From assembly GCF_008801925.2 (NCBI RefSeq), contig NZ_CP062803.1, positions 1,364,001 through 1,428,000 of the forward strand: a stretch of DNA of 64,000 nucleotides. The letters run 5' to 3'. The notes beneath the pieces were generated by a model that saw only the letters and a list, made by a program, of their open reading frames with translations, had not been told where the DNA came from and did no database searches. The translations under genes and the position numbers were made by a program. Each line of letters begins with the position of its first letter. The stretch's first letter is position 1. Positions 46,945-56,910 of this stretch are shown here, piece by piece. Origin of the DNA: Cupriavidus basilensis (lineage in GTDB: Bacteria; Pseudomonadota; Gammaproteobacteria; Burkholderiales; Burkholderiaceae).

Positions 46945-47017
46945 CAAGTCTGGCGGCTGGTGACGGCCGTATAAGCAGACGCATCCGATATCCCGTCTAC
47001 CCGTTGGGGGAGTCCGC

Positions 47018-49456
47018 ATGCGTCTGTTTTTGCTCGCCTTCGTGGCGGGCTGCTGGTGGCTGCAGCAGCAAGGCTCGCTGCCGCGTGGCGGCGCGGTGTG
47101 GGTGTTGGTGGCTGCCGGGCTGCTGACGGCCGCGCTCGCGCTGTGCCTGCGCACGCGCCGGCCTGGATGGGCGCGGGTGGCCTGGATCGTGTTGTCGCTG
47201 CTGGCTGGTTTCGGCTATTCGGCGTGGCGCGCCGAGGCTCGTCTGGCAGAGCGGCTGGCGCCTGGGCTGGAAGGGGCCGACCTGCAGGTGAGTGGCGTGG
47301 TGGCTGGGCTGCCGGCGCAGGCCGCGCGCGGCCTGCGCTTTGTGTTCGCGCTTGACGATGCGGCGGGCATGCCGCCCCGCGTCTTGCTGGGCTGGGAGGA
47401 TGCCCCGGCCGGCTTGCGGCCGGGCGAGCGCTACGTCTTCACCGTGCGCTTGCGGCAGCCCCATGGCCTGGCCAACCCGCATGGCTTCGATTACGAATTC
47501 TGGCTGATGGCGGCCGGGCTTGGCGCCACTGGCTACGTGCGCGATGCCATCGGCGAGCCGCAGGACGCTGTCGGCGAACGGCTCGCGTGGCGGATCGCGC
47601 GATGGCGGGCGCAGGTGCGTGATCATGTCTTGCAAAGCCTGCCACCCGATGCCCGCTTCGCCCCGGTGCTGGCGGCCCTGGTGGTGGGCGATCAGCACGG
47701 CATCCAGTCGCGCGACTGGACCTTGTTCACGCGCACCGGCATCGGCCACCTGATCAGCATTTCCGGCCTGCATATCACCATGATTTCCGGCCTGTTCTCC
47801 AGCTTCGTCTATTGGCTGTGGCGGCATTCGTTCGGGCTCGGGCGATGGCTGTCGCGGCCTTTGCCGCTGTGGTGGCCGGCGCGGCGCGCGGCGCTGGTGG
47901 GCGCGGTGATCGCGGCCCTCGTCTACGGCCTGCTGGCGGGCATGCAGGTGCCGGCGCTGCGCACCGTGTCGATGCTGGTGGTGGCGGCGCTGGCACTCTG
48001 GAGCGGGCGCACGCCGCCGGGCTCGCTGGTGCTGGCCTGGGCGGCGTTCGTGGCGATCGGGCTCGACCCCTGGGCGGTGCTGTCGCCCGGGTTCTGGCTT
48101 TCGTTCGGCGCGGTGGGCGTGATCTTCCTGGCCGCGTCGCAACCGGCCAACCAGTCCGCGCCGACGCGTTGGCAGCGTGTTCGCGCCAGCCTTGCGCAGG
48201 CGGCGCGCACGCAGTGGTCCGTCACGGTCGGGCTGGTGCCGCTGACCTTGCTGCTGTTCCAGCAGGTCTCGGTGATTTCGCCGCTGGCCAATGCCGCGGC
48301 GATCCCGCTGATCAGCCTGCTGGTGACGCCCATGGCCTTGCTGGCGGCGGCTGTGCCCGCGCCGCTGGCGGGCTGGCTGCTTGGCCCCGCGCATCTGCTG
48401 CTGCACTGGCTGGTGCTGGGCCTGGAGTGGCTGTCGGCGCCGCCGTGGGCGGTGTGGCAGGCCGCGCGCGCCGGGCCGGTAGCGCTGGCGCTGGCGGTGC
48501 TCGGCTCGCTGCTGTTGCTGGCCCCCGTGCCCTGTGGCTTGCGCGCGCGCCTGCATGGCGCGGTACTGCTGTTGCCGATGGTGCTGGCGGGGCGGCAGCC
48601 AGTGGCGCACGGGGAGTTTCGCGCCACCGCGATCGATATCGGGCAGGGCACCGCGGTACTGGTGGAAACGCGTTCGCGTGTGCTGCTCTACGATGCCGGG
48701 CCGGCTTACGGCTGGGGCGCCGCGCGTGGCGAATCGGGCAACAGCGCCGGCGCGCGGGACATCGTGCCGTTCCTGCGCGGCGCTGGCGTGCGCAGGCTGG
48801 ACACGCTGGTGATCAGCCATGAAGACGCGGACCACGCTGGCGGTGCGCGCGACATCATGGCGGCACTGCCGGTGGACAGCCTGCTATCGGGCGCGCCGGC
48901 GGGACATCGGCTGCTGGTGCCGCCGGCGAGCGCTGCGTACCTGGAGGCGCGGCCCTGCGAGGCGGGGCAGCAGTGGGAGTGGGATGGCGTGCGCTTTGCC
49001 GTGCTGCATCCCTTGCCGGGCATCGCGCAGAATGCCGCCATCGACAGCAATGCGCGCAGTTGCGTGCTCAAGGTGGCGGGCAGCGCGCGCAGCCTGCTGC
49101 TGACCGGCGATATCGGCCGGCGCGACGAGGCGGCGCTGCTGGCACGCCTGTCCACGCAAGACTTGCGCGCGGACTTCCTGCAGGTGCCGCATCACGGCAG
49201 CAACACCTCATCAAGCGGGGCGTTCCTGGCCGTGGTGGCGCCGGAGGTCGCGCTGTTCCAGGTGGGCTACCGCAACCGCCACCGGCATCCCCGGCCCGAG
49301 ATCTGGGACCGCTACGGCTCGCACGAGATCGCCCGCTATCGCAGCGACGAGACCGGCGCGGTCCAGCTTACGACGCGCGGCGAGTCTTACGCGCTGCAGG
49401 CTTACCGCCAGCACGCGCGGCGCTACTGGCGCGCGGCGCCGCCTGCGCCTCGCTGA
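47018..49456 (+). CDS. comEC: DNA internalisation protein ComEC/Rec2
   Basis: 812 residues. Three parts are visible: N-terminal membrane helices and an OB-like domain (about 1-190); the competence membrane channel with many helices (about 220-510, from GIGHLISISGLHITMISGLF); and a C-terminal metallo-beta-lactamase domain with HEDADHAGG and VPHHGSNTSSSG. ComEC moves single-stranded DNA into the cytoplasm. The last 89 bases overlap the end of hexR on the other strand. Other competence genes are not in the window. Confidence 0.93.
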   Translation: MRLFLLAFVAGCWWLQQQGSLPRGGAVWVLVAAGLLTAALALCLRTRRPGWARVAWIVLSLLAGFGYSAWRAEARLAERLAPGLEGADLQVSGVVAGLPAQAARGLRFVFALDDAAGMPPRVLLGWEDAPAGLRPGERYVFTVRLRQPHGLANPHGFDYEFWLMAAGLGATGYVRDAIGEPQDAVGERLAWRIARWRAQVRDHVLQSLPPDARFAPVLAALVVGDQHGIQSRDWTLFTRTGIGHLISISGLHITMISGLFSSFVYWLWRHSFGLGRWLSRPLPLWWPARRAALVGAVIAALVYGLLAGMQVPALRTVSMLVVAALALWSGRTPPGSLVLAWAAFVAIGLDPWAVLSPGFWLSFGAVGVIFLAASQPANQSAPTRWQRVRASLAQAARTQWSVTVGLVPLTLLLFQQVSVISPLANAAAIPLISLLVTPMALLAAAVPAPLAGWLLGPAHLLLHWLVLGLEWLSAPPWAVWQAARAGPVALALAVLGSLLLLAPVPCGLRARLHGAVLLLPMVLAGRQPVAHGEFRATAIDIGQGTAVLVETRSRVLLYDAGPAYGWGAARGESGNSAGARDIVPFLRGAGVRRLDTLVISHEDADHAGGARDIMAALPVDSLLSGAPAGHRLLVPPASAAYLEARPCEAGQQWEWDGVRFAVLHPLPGIAQNAAIDSNARSCVLKVAGSARSLLLTGDIGRRDEAALLARLSTQDLRADFLQVPHHGSNTSSSGAFLAVVAPEVALFQVGYRNRHRHPRPEIWDRYGSHEIARYRSDETGAVQLTTRGESYALQAYRQHARRYWRAAPPAPR

Positions 49457-50306
49457 GATGCGCGGGCTCGGCTTGCGCGATGCGGCGCTCGCGCAGGTGC
49501 GCCTTGGCGCGCTGCAGGCCGGCAGAGACGGTGTCGGCGCGCTCCAGGGCGACGCCCGCTGCCAGCACGTCGCCCAGCACCAGGTGGCAGATGCGGGAGG
49601 TCATCGGCGTGTAGACCTCGCTGTCTTCCTCCACGTCCGAGAACACGCAGACGTCCGCCAGGGCGGCCAGCGGCGAGCCGCTGTGGGTCAGCGCCAGCAC
49701 GCTGGCACCGCTGGCGCGGGCGAGCGTGGCGGCGGCCAGCATGTCCCACGTGCGCCCGCTGTTGGAGACCAGCACGGCCACGTCGCCGGGTCCGAGCAGC
49801 GCCGCCGACATGCTGAAGACGTGCGAGTCCGAATAGGCCACCGTGGGCATGCCGAGGCGGAAGAACTTGTGCTGGATATCCAGGGCGACGATGCCAGAGT
49901 TGCCGCAGCCATAGAACTCGATGCGCCTGGCTGCGGCGAGCAGCTGGATGCCATGTTCGATCTGGTCTGCCGACAGTGCATTGCGCACGGTCATCAGGGT
50001 GGCGATGGTGCGGTCGAACACCTTGCCGGCGATATCGGCGGGGCGGTCCTCGGCTTTGACGTCCTGGTGCACGAAGGGCGTGCCACCGCCCACGTTCTGG
50101 GCGAACTGGAGCTTGAACTCGCGAAAGCCGTCGTAGCCCAGCGCCGCGCAAAAGCGCGCAATGGTGGGCTGGGACACGCCCGCGCGCTCGGCCAGTTCGG
50201 GCATCGACAAGCGGATCACGCTAGCGCCGTGGCGGGCAACATAGTCGGCAAGGCGGCGTTCGGAGGGGCGAAGCGTGTCGTAGACGGCAAGAATTCGGTC
50301 GCGCAT
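49368..50306 (-). CDS. hexR: HexR/RpiR-family repressor of sugar catabolism
   Basis: 312 residues: an N-terminal RpiR helix-turn-helix (about 1-75; RLSMPELAERAGVSQPTIARFCAALG) and a SIS sugar-phosphate-binding domain (about 120-255; FYGCGNSGIVALDIQHKFFRLG, VSNSGRTWDMLA). HexR binds 2-keto-3-deoxy-6-phosphogluconate and, without it, blocks Entner-Doudoroff genes. It is divergent from edd with two perfect palindromes between. The C-terminal 55 residues are Ala/Arg-rich, and their DNA overlaps comEC. Confidence 0.88.
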   Translation of the reverse strand: MRDRILAVYDTLRPSERRLADYVARHGASVIRLSMPELAERAGVSQPTIARFCAALGYDGFREFKLQFAQNVGGGTPFVHQDVKAEDRPADIAGKVFDRTIATLMTVRNALSADQIEHGIQLLAAARRIEFYGCGNSGIVALDIQHKFFRLGMPTVAYSDSHVFSMSAALLGPGDVAVLVSNSGRTWDMLAAATLARASGASVLALTHSGSPLAALADVCVFSDVEEDSEVYTPMTSRICHLVLGDVLAAGVALERADTVSAGLQRAKAHLRERRIAQAEPAHLSEAQAAPRASSAARAGGKPAARKTRRAS

Positions 50307-50387
50307 GGTAGGGCAGGAGTGGGCTGTCTGTGCCGGGGAATTGTTCTGGCTTTGGCCCCGGAATCCGTGGCTCGACGGATCGAGCGA

Positions 50388-50406
50388 TATGTAGATATTC
50401 TACATA
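50388..50406. promoter_or_regulatory. HexR operator candidate, hexR side
   Basis: TATGTAGA-TAT-TCTACATA, a perfect inverted repeat with a three-base centre, 82-100 bases upstream of the hexR ATG. It shares the TGTAGA-N3-TCTACA core with the edd-side site. Confidence 0.75.
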
Positions 50407-50533
50407 ATCAGAGGCGGGGCCATCCCGGCTTCAGCGTGGCGGCCAGGTAGGGATTTCACCTATGTGCGCTAAATATGCCATGAATAAAGCGCTTTGTGAC
50501 GTGTGTGCATGGTGCTTTCGCATTGCCCTTCGA

Positions 50534-50539
50534 TATAAT
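50534..50539 (+). promoter_or_regulatory. -10 box of the edd promoter
   Basis: Exact TATAAT at 50534-50539, 93 bases before the edd ATG, abutting the operator (they share the T at 50539). The -35 region (GGTGCT at 17-base spacing) is poor. Confidence 0.55.
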
Positions 50540-50553
50540 GTAGAAAATCTACA
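50539..50553. promoter_or_regulatory. HexR operator candidate, edd side
   Basis: TGTAGA-AAA-TCTACA, a perfect inverted repeat directly downstream of the TATAAT box. Bound repressor would cover the transcription start. Confidence 0.78.
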
Positions 50554-50632
50554 AACAATAGCGCCGGCCAGCGCCCGCTAGTCCCCCCAGTCCTCCCGGA
50601 TACGATCAGGCATCACGACCAGGAACTCCCCA

Positions 50633-52519
50633 ATGTCAAAAGCCCTCCACGCCGAAGTCCACGCCGTCACCGAGCGCGTGATCGCGCGCAGCCAGCGCAG
50701 CCGCGCCGCCTATCTCGCCCGCTGCGAACGCGCCCAGCAGGAGCTGGGCCCCTTGCGCGGGCTGTCTTGTGCCAACCTCGCCCACGGCCTGGCCGCGCTG
50801 CCCGCGCATGACAAGCTCAAGCTGCGGGTCGAGCATGCCGCCAACCTCGGCATCGTCACCGCGTACAACGACATGCTGTCGGCCCACCAGCCGTATGAGC
50901 GCTATCCCGGCGTGATCCGGGAGGCCGCGCGTGCCGTTGGCGCGGTGGCGCAGGTGGCGGGCGGCGTGCCGGCGATGTGCGATGGCATCACGCAGGGCAA
51001 TGCCGGCATGGAACTGTCGCTGTTTTCGCGCGATGCCATTGCGATGGCCACGGCGGTCTCGCTGTCGCACAACACCTTCGATGCCGCGGTCATGCTGGGC
51101 GTGTGCGACAAGATCGTGCCGGGCCTGCTGATGGGTGCGCTGCAGTTTGGCCACCTGCCGGTGGTGTTCGTGCCGGCCGGGCCGATGTCGACGGGCTTGT
51201 CCAACAAGGAAAAGGCGCGCGTGCGCCAGCTTTACGCAACCGGCCAGGTTGGCCGCGAAGCCTTGCTGGAGGCCGAGTGCGAGGCCTATCACGGGGCCGG
51301 CACGTGCACCTTCTACGGCACCGCCAACAGCAACCAGTTCCTGATGGAAATCATGGGCCTGCATATGCCGGGCGCGGCCTTCGTGCATCCGGACAGCGGC
51401 CTGCGCGACGCGCTCACCGCCGCCGCGGCCCAACGTGCGCTGGCCCTGACAGCGCGGGGCGGCGACTATCTGCCGCTGGCGCGCATCGTGGACGAGCGCG
51501 CGGTGATCAACGCCGTGGTCGGCCTGCTGGCCACGGGTGGCTCGACCAACCACACCATCCACCTGGTGGCGATGGCACGCGCGGCGGGCATCCTGATCGA
51601 CTGGGACGATTTCGACCGTCTTTCGCGCATCACGCCGCTGCTGGCGCGGGTCTACCCCAACGGCTCGGCCGACGTGAATCACTTCCACGCCGCGGGCGGC
51701 GTGGCCTACGTGATTCGCCAGCTGCTCGGCGCCGGGTTGCTGCACGAGGACGTGGAAACCGTGGCCGGGCGTGGCCTGGCCCGTTACACGCAAGAGCCCG
51801 TGATGATCGACGGCGTGCTGCAGTGGCGCGACGGCGCCGCCGTCAGCGGTGATGCCACGGTGCTGGCCACCGCGGCCGAGCCGTTCTCCGCCGAGGGCGG
51901 CTTGCGCCTGCTGCAAGGCAATCTTGGCCGCGGCATGATCAAGGTGTCGGCGGTGGCGGACGAGCATCGGGTGGTCGAAGCACCGGCCCGCGTCTTTGAC
52001 TCGCAGGAGCAATTGCAAGCCGCGTTCGAAGCCGGCGAGTTCACCGGCGACATGATCGCGGTCGTGCGTTTCCAGGGACCCAACGCCAACGGCATGCCAG
52101 AACTGCACCGTCTCACCCCGGTGCTGGGTTCGCTGCAGGACGCCGGCCACAAGGTTGCGCTGGTGACCGATGGCCGCATGTCCGGCGCTTCCGGCAAGGT
52201 GCCGGCGGTCATTCATGTGGGGCCTGAGGCGCTTGCCGGCGGCCCGCTGGCGCGCGTGCGTGACGGCGACCGGATCCGCGTGGACGCCGTGGCTGGCACG
52301 CTGGAATGGCTCGGCGCCGCCGATGGCGACGGCGACCTGGCGACGCGCGCTTCTGCCGTGCTGCCGGACGACGCCTTCACGAACTTCAGCGTTGGCCGAG
52401 GCCTGTTCGGGCTGTTCCGCCGCAACGCGCGGATCGCGGAAGAGGGCGGCAGCGCGCTGGACCTCTCCGAGGCCGACGCGCCCGGCGCTGTCCAAACGGG
52501 CGCGGCCGTCGCACAATAG
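50633..52519 (+). CDS. edd: 6-phosphogluconate dehydratase
   Basis: Edd makes 2-keto-3-deoxy-6-phosphogluconate, the first committed step of the Entner-Doudoroff pathway. 628 residues of the IlvD/Edd family. Cluster-ligand cysteine regions are [20 protein letters not shown] and [35 protein letters not shown] lies near the C-terminus. AGGAA eight bases before the ATG. gntK follows on the same strand, and hexR is divergent with operators in the gap. The aldolase gene (eda) is not in the window. Confidence 0.95.
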   Translation: MSKALHAEVHAVTERVIARSQRSRAAYLARCERAQQELGPLRGLSCANLAHGLAALPAHDKLKLRVEHAANLGIVTAYNDMLSAHQPYERYPGVIREAARAVGAVAQVAGGVPAMCDGITQGNAGMELSLFSRDAIAMATAVSLSHNTFDAAVMLGVCDKIVPGLLMGALQFGHLPVVFVPAGPMSTGLSNKEKARVRQLYATGQVGREALLEAECEAYHGAGTCTFYGTANSNQFLMEIMGLHMPGAAFVHPDSGLRDALTAAAAQRALALTARGGDYLPLARIVDERAVINAVVGLLATGGSTNHTIHLVAMARAAGILIDWDDFDRLSRITPLLARVYPNGSADVNHFHAAGGVAYVIRQLLGAGLLHEDVETVAGRGLARYTQEPVMIDGVLQWRDGAAVSGDATVLATAAEPFSAEGGLRLLQGNLGRGMIKVSAVADEHRVVEAPARVFDSQEQLQAAFEAGEFTGDMIAVVRFQGPNANGMPELHRLTPVLGSLQDAGHKVALVTDGRMSGASGKVPAVIHVGPEALAGGPLARVRDGDRIRVDAVAGTLEWLGAADGDGDLATRASAVLPDDAFTNFSVGRGLFGLFRRNARIAEEGGSALDLSEADAPGAVQTGAAVAQ

Positions 52520-52707
52520 GCGACGCCCCCTAAATTTGTGTCATTTGTGTCCCCGGCAGCCGATGGCTGGCGGAGACGACCCCGAGCCGGCCCATGCGGG
52601 TCCTATCATGGCTTCATGGCTGAACGCTTGCGGAGCCGACCGGCCACCGGCTCGGGGACTACCGACAAGGATGGGAAAACCATCCGAACATGATCATTGG
52701 AGCAGAC

Positions 52708-53217
52708 ATGATCTACATCCTGATGGGCGTTTCCGGCAGCGGAAAGACCACGGTCGGCCAGTTGCTGGCCAAGACCTTGCAATGCGGCTTCCACGATGCC
52801 GACGAATTCCACAGCGCCGCCAACAAGGCGAAGATGCACAACGGCATCCCGCTGACTGACGACGACCGCTGGCCCTGGCTGGCCGCGATGCGCGCGGCGA
52901 TCGATGCGGCCCGCGCCGAGGGGCGCACCCACGTCTTTACCTGTTCCGCGCTGCGGCAGACCTACCGCGACCGCCTGACGCCCGCTGACGGCGGCGTGAC
53001 CTTTGTCTACATGAAGGGCGATGCCGCGGTCATTGGCGGCCGCCTGGCCGAGCGCAGCGAGCACTTCTTCAATCCTGCCCTGTTGCAGAGCCAGTTCGAT
53101 ACCCTGGAGGAGCCGAGTGACGCCCTGGTGCTCGATATCCGCCAGACGCCGGAGGCGCTGGTGCAGCGCATCCTGGCCGGAGTGCAGGCAGAAAAAGGCG
53201 CGGCGATTGCCCGCTGA
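52708..53217 (+). CDS. gntK: Gluconokinase
   Basis: Phosphorylates gluconate to 6-phosphogluconate, the Edd substrate. 169 residues from the ATG at 52708, with GGAG five bases upstream; the ATG at 52690 lacks one. P-loop GVSGSGKTT at 7-15, DADEFHSAANKAKMHNGIPL and CSALRQTYRDRL are typical of the GntK/thermoresistant type. It lies 188 bases after edd, probably in the same HexR regulon. Confidence 0.94.
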   Translation: MIYILMGVSGSGKTTVGQLLAKTLQCGFHDADEFHSAANKAKMHNGIPLTDDDRWPWLAAMRAAIDAARAEGRTHVFTCSALRQTYRDRLTPADGGVTFVYMKGDAAVIGGRLAERSEHFFNPALLQSQFDTLEEPSDALVLDIRQTPEALVQRILAGVQAEKGAAIAR

Positions 53218-53296
53218 ACCGACGCCAAAGCTGGCTCGAAGCCAAGGCTGGCAGACATCTTGCTTATCCATGTTTGATGGCGCGAATGCCCGCCGC

Positions 53297-53324
53297 TTGC
53301 GGCTTTCGTGGTCATAGGTATCCT
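53297..53324 (+). promoter_or_regulatory. Possible promoter of the ATP-grasp/alpha-E/transglutaminase cluster
   Basis: TTGCGG (53297-53302), 16-base spacer, TATCCT (53319-53324), in the 263-base gap after gntK. The match is moderate. The rest of the gap shows nothing else I can name. Confidence 0.35.
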
Positions 53325-53480
53325 ATAGGGACAGCACTTCGAAGCATGACGAGACGGTCCGCGGTCAAGCCGCCGGGCCTCGGGTGGTGATCTCAAGGCG
53401 CTGTGCCGGGAACAACAAGCCAATCAAAACGGGATAGCCGGCAGTTTCGGCGGCACCCAAATCATGGGGGAACGGCCATC

Positions 53481-54953
53481 ATGGCGGCGCGGTTTTTCGA
53501 CGAGATGCTCGATTGGCAAGATGGCGTGGCAGCAGCAATCCACGCGGGCGAGTCCCTGCCGGCAGGTGCCGTGCGGGGGCATTACAAGCAGTTCGCGGAT
53601 TGGTTGGCGCGCCAGTCCGAAGGCACCATGGGCAACAAGCGCGCCGAGGCTGACCTGATCTTCCGGCGCGTGGGCATCACGTTCGCCGTTTACGGCGAAA
53701 AAGACGAGTCGAACAGCGGTACCGAGCGGACCATCCCGTTCGACGTCATTCCCCGCATCTTCCCCGCCAGCGAGTGGGCAACGCTCGAGCGCGGCCTGCG
53801 CCAGCGGGTGTCGGCGCTGAACCGCTTCATCCACGATATCTATCACGGGCAGGACATCATCCGCGCCGGCGTGATCCCGCCTGACCAGATCTACAACAAC
53901 GCGCAGTACCGCCCCGAGATGCTCGGCATCGACGTGCCCCGCGACATCTACGCCCACGTGGCGGGCATCGACGTAGTGCGCGCTGGCGAGGGCGAGTTCT
54001 ACGTGCTGGAAGACAACCTGCGCGTGCCCTCCGGCGTGTCCTACATGCTGGAGAACCGCAAGATGATGATGCGCTTGTTCCCGGACCTGTTCGCGCGCAA
54101 TCGCGTGGCGCCGGTGGCGCACTATCCCGACCTGCTGCTCGACATGCTGCGCGGCGTCTCGCCGCAGAACATCGCTGATCCCACGGTGGTGGTGCTCACG
54201 CCCGGCATGTACAACTCCGCCTACTTCGAGCATGCCTTCCTGGCGCAGCAAATGGGCGTGGAACTGGTCGAGGGCAGCGACCTGTTCGTGCAGGACGAGC
54301 ACCTCTACATGCGTACCACCCAGGGGCCGCAGCGCATCGACGTGATTTACCGCCGGGTCGACGACGACTTCCTCGACCCGCTGGTGTTCCGCTCGGATTC
54401 CACGCTGGGCGCGGCAGGGCTGCTCTCGGTCTACCGCGCGGGCAATGTCACCATCTGCAACGCCATTGGCACGGGCGTGGCCGACGACAAGTCGATCTAT
54501 CCCTACGTGCCCGACATGATCCGCTTCTACCTTGGCGAGGAAGCGATCCTCAACAACGTGCCGACGTACATGTGCCGCCGCCCGGACGACCTGCAGTACG
54601 TGCTGGACCACATGAGCGAACTGGTGGTCAAGGAAACCCACGGGGCCGGCGGCTACGGCATGCTGGTGGGGCCTGCCGCTACGCGCGCGGAGATCGATAC
54701 GTTTCGCGAGGTCGTGCGCGCGCGTCCCGAGCAGTACATCGCGCAGCCCACGCTGGCGCTTTCCACCTGCCCGACGTATGTCGAGTCGGGGATCGCGCCG
54801 CGCCATATCGACCTGCGTCCGTTCGTGCTGTCCGGCAAGGATGTGCGCATGGTGCCGGGCGGGCTGACCCGCGTTGCGCTGCGCGAAGGCTCGCTGGTGG
54901 TCAACTCCTCGCAGGGCGGGGGCACCAAGGACACCTGGGTGCTGGAGCGCTGA
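53481..54953 (+). CDS. Circularly permuted ATP-grasp protein (DUF404/DUF407 type)
   Basis: 490 residues from the ATG at 53481 (GGGGGAA upstream). Recognisable blocks: GITFAVYGEKDESNSGTERT, FIHDIYHGQDIIRAGVIPP, EFYVLEDNLRVPSGVSYMLENR, and near the C-terminus VVKETHGAGGYGMLVGP and IDLRPFVLSGKDVRMVPGGLTRVA. This is the circularly permuted ATP-grasp family, predicted to join a carboxylate to an amine, possibly forming peptides. It is the first gene of a cluster with alpha-E, transglutaminase and Anbu. The substrate is unknown. Confidence 0.92.
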   Translation: MAARFFDEMLDWQDGVAAAIHAGESLPAGAVRGHYKQFADWLARQSEGTMGNKRAEADLIFRRVGITFAVYGEKDESNSGTERTIPFDVIPRIFPASEWATLERGLRQRVSALNRFIHDIYHGQDIIRAGVIPPDQIYNNAQYRPEMLGIDVPRDIYAHVAGIDVVRAGEGEFYVLEDNLRVPSGVSYMLENRKMMMRLFPDLFARNRVAPVAHYPDLLLDMLRGVSPQNIADPTVVVLTPGMYNSAYFEHAFLAQQMGVELVEGSDLFVQDEHLYMRTTQGPQRIDVIYRRVDDDFLDPLVFRSDSTLGAAGLLSVYRAGNVTICNAIGTGVADDKSIYPYVPDMIRFYLGEEAILNNVPTYMCRRPDDLQYVLDHMSELVVKETHGAGGYGMLVGPAATRAEIDTFREVVRARPEQYIAQPTLALSTCPTYVESGIAPRHIDLRPFVLSGKDVRMVPGGLTRVALREGSLVVNSSQGGGTKDTWVLER

Positions 54954-55048
54954 CGCGCGGCGCACGCAAGGATAGTTTGTGATTCCCGCGCTGGCCGCCG
55001 CGTTGCCGGCGGCGCGCGGGCGAACAGCGCTGTACGAGGGGACTGACC

Positions 55049-56002
55049 ATGCTTAGCCGCACCGCCGACCATCTGTTCTGGATGGCGCGCTATACCGAAC
55101 GCGCGGAGAACACCGCGCGCATGCTGGACGTGAACTACCAGACCTCGCTGCTGCCGCAATCCGCGGAAGTGGCCGAGCAAGGCTGGTGGGCCATGCTCGA
55201 TATCTCCGAGCTGACCAAGGTGTTCGACGAGAAGTACGGCCTGCTCACGCGCGACGACGTGATCGACTTCATGGTGCGCGACATGACCAATGTCTCGTCC
55301 ATCATGAGCTGCCTGCGCGCGGCCCGCGAGAACGCCCGCGCGGTGCGCGGCTCGCTGACCACCGAGGTCTGGGAGACCATCAACACCACCTGGCTCGACG
55401 TGCAGCGCATGATCGCCGACGGCGTGCTGCGCGAGGATCCTTCGCAGTTCTTCGAGTGGGTGAAGTTCCGCTCCCACCTGGCCCGTGGCGTGCAGTTCGG
55501 CACCATGCTCAAGGACGACGCCTTCCACTTCATGCGCCTGGGCACGTTCCTGGAACGCGCCGACAATACCGCGCGGATCCTGGACGTGAAGTTCCAGGCC
55601 AGCACGGTCGACGAGAGCGATCCCAATCGCGACGCCAACGATTTCTATCACTGGGCGGCTGTCTTGCGCTCGGTGTCGGGGTTCGAGGTGTACCGCAAGG
55701 TGTATCGCACCGTGATCACGCCCGAGCGCGTGGCCGAACTGCTGGTGCTGCGCCCTGATATGCCGCGCTCGCTGGTGTCCAGCATGGACGAGGTGGTGTC
55801 GATCCTGGCGCTGGTGCGCAACCACCTTTCTTCGGAGACCGAGCGTCAGGCTGGTAAACTCCACGCAGATTTGAAATATGCGCGCATCGACGACATCTTC
55901 GCCGTCGGGCTGCATGCTTACCTGACCAGTTTCCTGGAGCGCATCGGCGACCTCGGCAACGGCATCAGCCGGGATTTCCTCGTGCCGCTGCTCGCTGCCT
56001 GA
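55049..56002 (+). CDS. Alpha-E domain protein (DUF403)
   Basis: 317 residues, almost entirely helical. It begins MLSRTADHLFWMARYTERAE and has a second similar stretch FMRLGTFLERADNTARILDVKF, the internal repeat that gives the family its conserved E-rich pattern. Alpha-E proteins always accompany the circularly permuted ATP-grasp protein and may act as its partner or carrier. It lies 95 bases after the ATP-grasp gene and 40 before the transglutaminase gene. Confidence 0.93.
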   Translation: MLSRTADHLFWMARYTERAENTARMLDVNYQTSLLPQSAEVAEQGWWAMLDISELTKVFDEKYGLLTRDDVIDFMVRDMTNVSSIMSCLRAARENARAVRGSLTTEVWETINTTWLDVQRMIADGVLREDPSQFFEWVKFRSHLARGVQFGTMLKDDAFHFMRLGTFLERADNTARILDVKFQASTVDESDPNRDANDFYHWAAVLRSVSGFEVYRKVYRTVITPERVAELLVLRPDMPRSLVSSMDEVVSILALVRNHLSSETERQAGKLHADLKYARIDDIFAVGLHAYLTSFLERIGDLGNGISRDFLVPLLAA

Positions 56003-56042
56003 CCTATCAGAAGTGGGGAGGTTGTGCCGGCCTCGCCACATC

Positions 56043-56867
56043 ATGAAATACAAGATTCACCACAAGACGGTCTACCGCTACGCCGAGCCGGTCCTGCGCA
56101 GCGTGCACGAACTGCGGCTCGCGCCCCGCTCGGGCCCGCTGCAGGCCGTGCAGGAATGGCAATTGTCCGTTCCCGGCAACCTGTCCGAGGCGCGTGACGG
56201 TTTCGGCAATATCGTGCACAGCTTCACCGTGGCCGGGCCAGCACATACGCTGGTGATCGAGGCCAGCGGCGTGGTCGATGTCACGCCGCCAATCGATGCG
56301 GACGGGCCGTTTTTCTGCGATGCGCCGCCGGCTGGCGAGGCGCGTGTGTCGCCGCTGTATTACCTTGGCGGCACGCCGCTGACCGCCGCCAAGCCGGAGA
56401 TGGTGCGTTTTGCCGCGCCCTACCTGGCGGCGGGGGCGACGGTGCCCGCGCTGCTGGCGCTGGCCAATGGCATCGCCGGGCGGGTGCGCTACCAGTCAGA
56501 TAGCACCGATGTGGACACCTCGGCCAGCGACGCGTTCGCGCTCGGCAGCGGGGTTTGCCAGGACCAGGCGCAAGTGATGGTGGCATGCTGCCGGGCCCTG
56601 GGCGTGCCGGCGCGTTACGTCAGCGGCTATTTCTATGACCCGGCCGCGTCGGAACTGGCCAGCCACGCCTGGGCCGATGTCTGCGTGGATGCCGGCAAGG
56701 AGTTGTGGTGCAGCATCGACGTGACCCACGGCTGCCTGAGCGACGCGCGCCATATCCGGCTGGCGGTCGGGCGCGACTATCGCATGGCTGCACCGGTGCG
56801 CGGGGTTCGCGAAGGTGGCAGCGGCGAGCGGCTGGCGGTCGAGATCGCCATTGCGCCGTTGCAGTGA
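56043..56867 (+). CDS. Transglutaminase-like cysteine protease
   Basis: 274 residues from the ATG at 56043: an N-terminal beta domain (MKYKIHHKTVYRYAEPV), then a transglutaminase core with Cys172 (GSGVCQDQAQV), His208 (ASHAWADV) and Asp226 (CSIDVTHG), a complete triad. In the bacterial family such proteins act as peptidases or amidases more often than as cross-linkers. There is no signal peptide, so it is cytoplasmic. It lies between alpha-E and Anbu. Confidence 0.93.
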   Translation: MKYKIHHKTVYRYAEPVLRSVHELRLAPRSGPLQAVQEWQLSVPGNLSEARDGFGNIVHSFTVAGPAHTLVIEASGVVDVTPPIDADGPFFCDAPPAGEARVSPLYYLGGTPLTAAKPEMVRFAAPYLAAGATVPALLALANGIAGRVRYQSDSTDVDTSASDAFALGSGVCQDQAQVMVACCRALGVPARYVSGYFYDPAASELASHAWADVCVDAGKELWCSIDVTHGCLSDARHIRLAVGRDYRMAAPVRGVREGGSGERLAVEIAIAPLQ

Positions 56868-56910
56868 ATGAAGTGGTGCGCCGTGCACCAGAAACGGGCG
56901 CGCCGCAAGG

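Larger units (their letters stand above)
50307..50632. promoter_or_regulatory. hexR-edd intergenic control region
   Basis: 326 bases with no gene, A/T-rich for this genome around 50385-50410 and 50460-50560. It holds one palindrome on the hexR side, another on the edd side, and a TATAAT box for edd. No small reading frame with a ribosome site was seen. Confidence 0.75.

Noticed and set aside
53424..54965. 513-residue minus-strand open frame opposite the ATP-grasp gene
   Set aside because: Shadow of a conserved gene; no motifs; composition of antisense GC-rich sequence.
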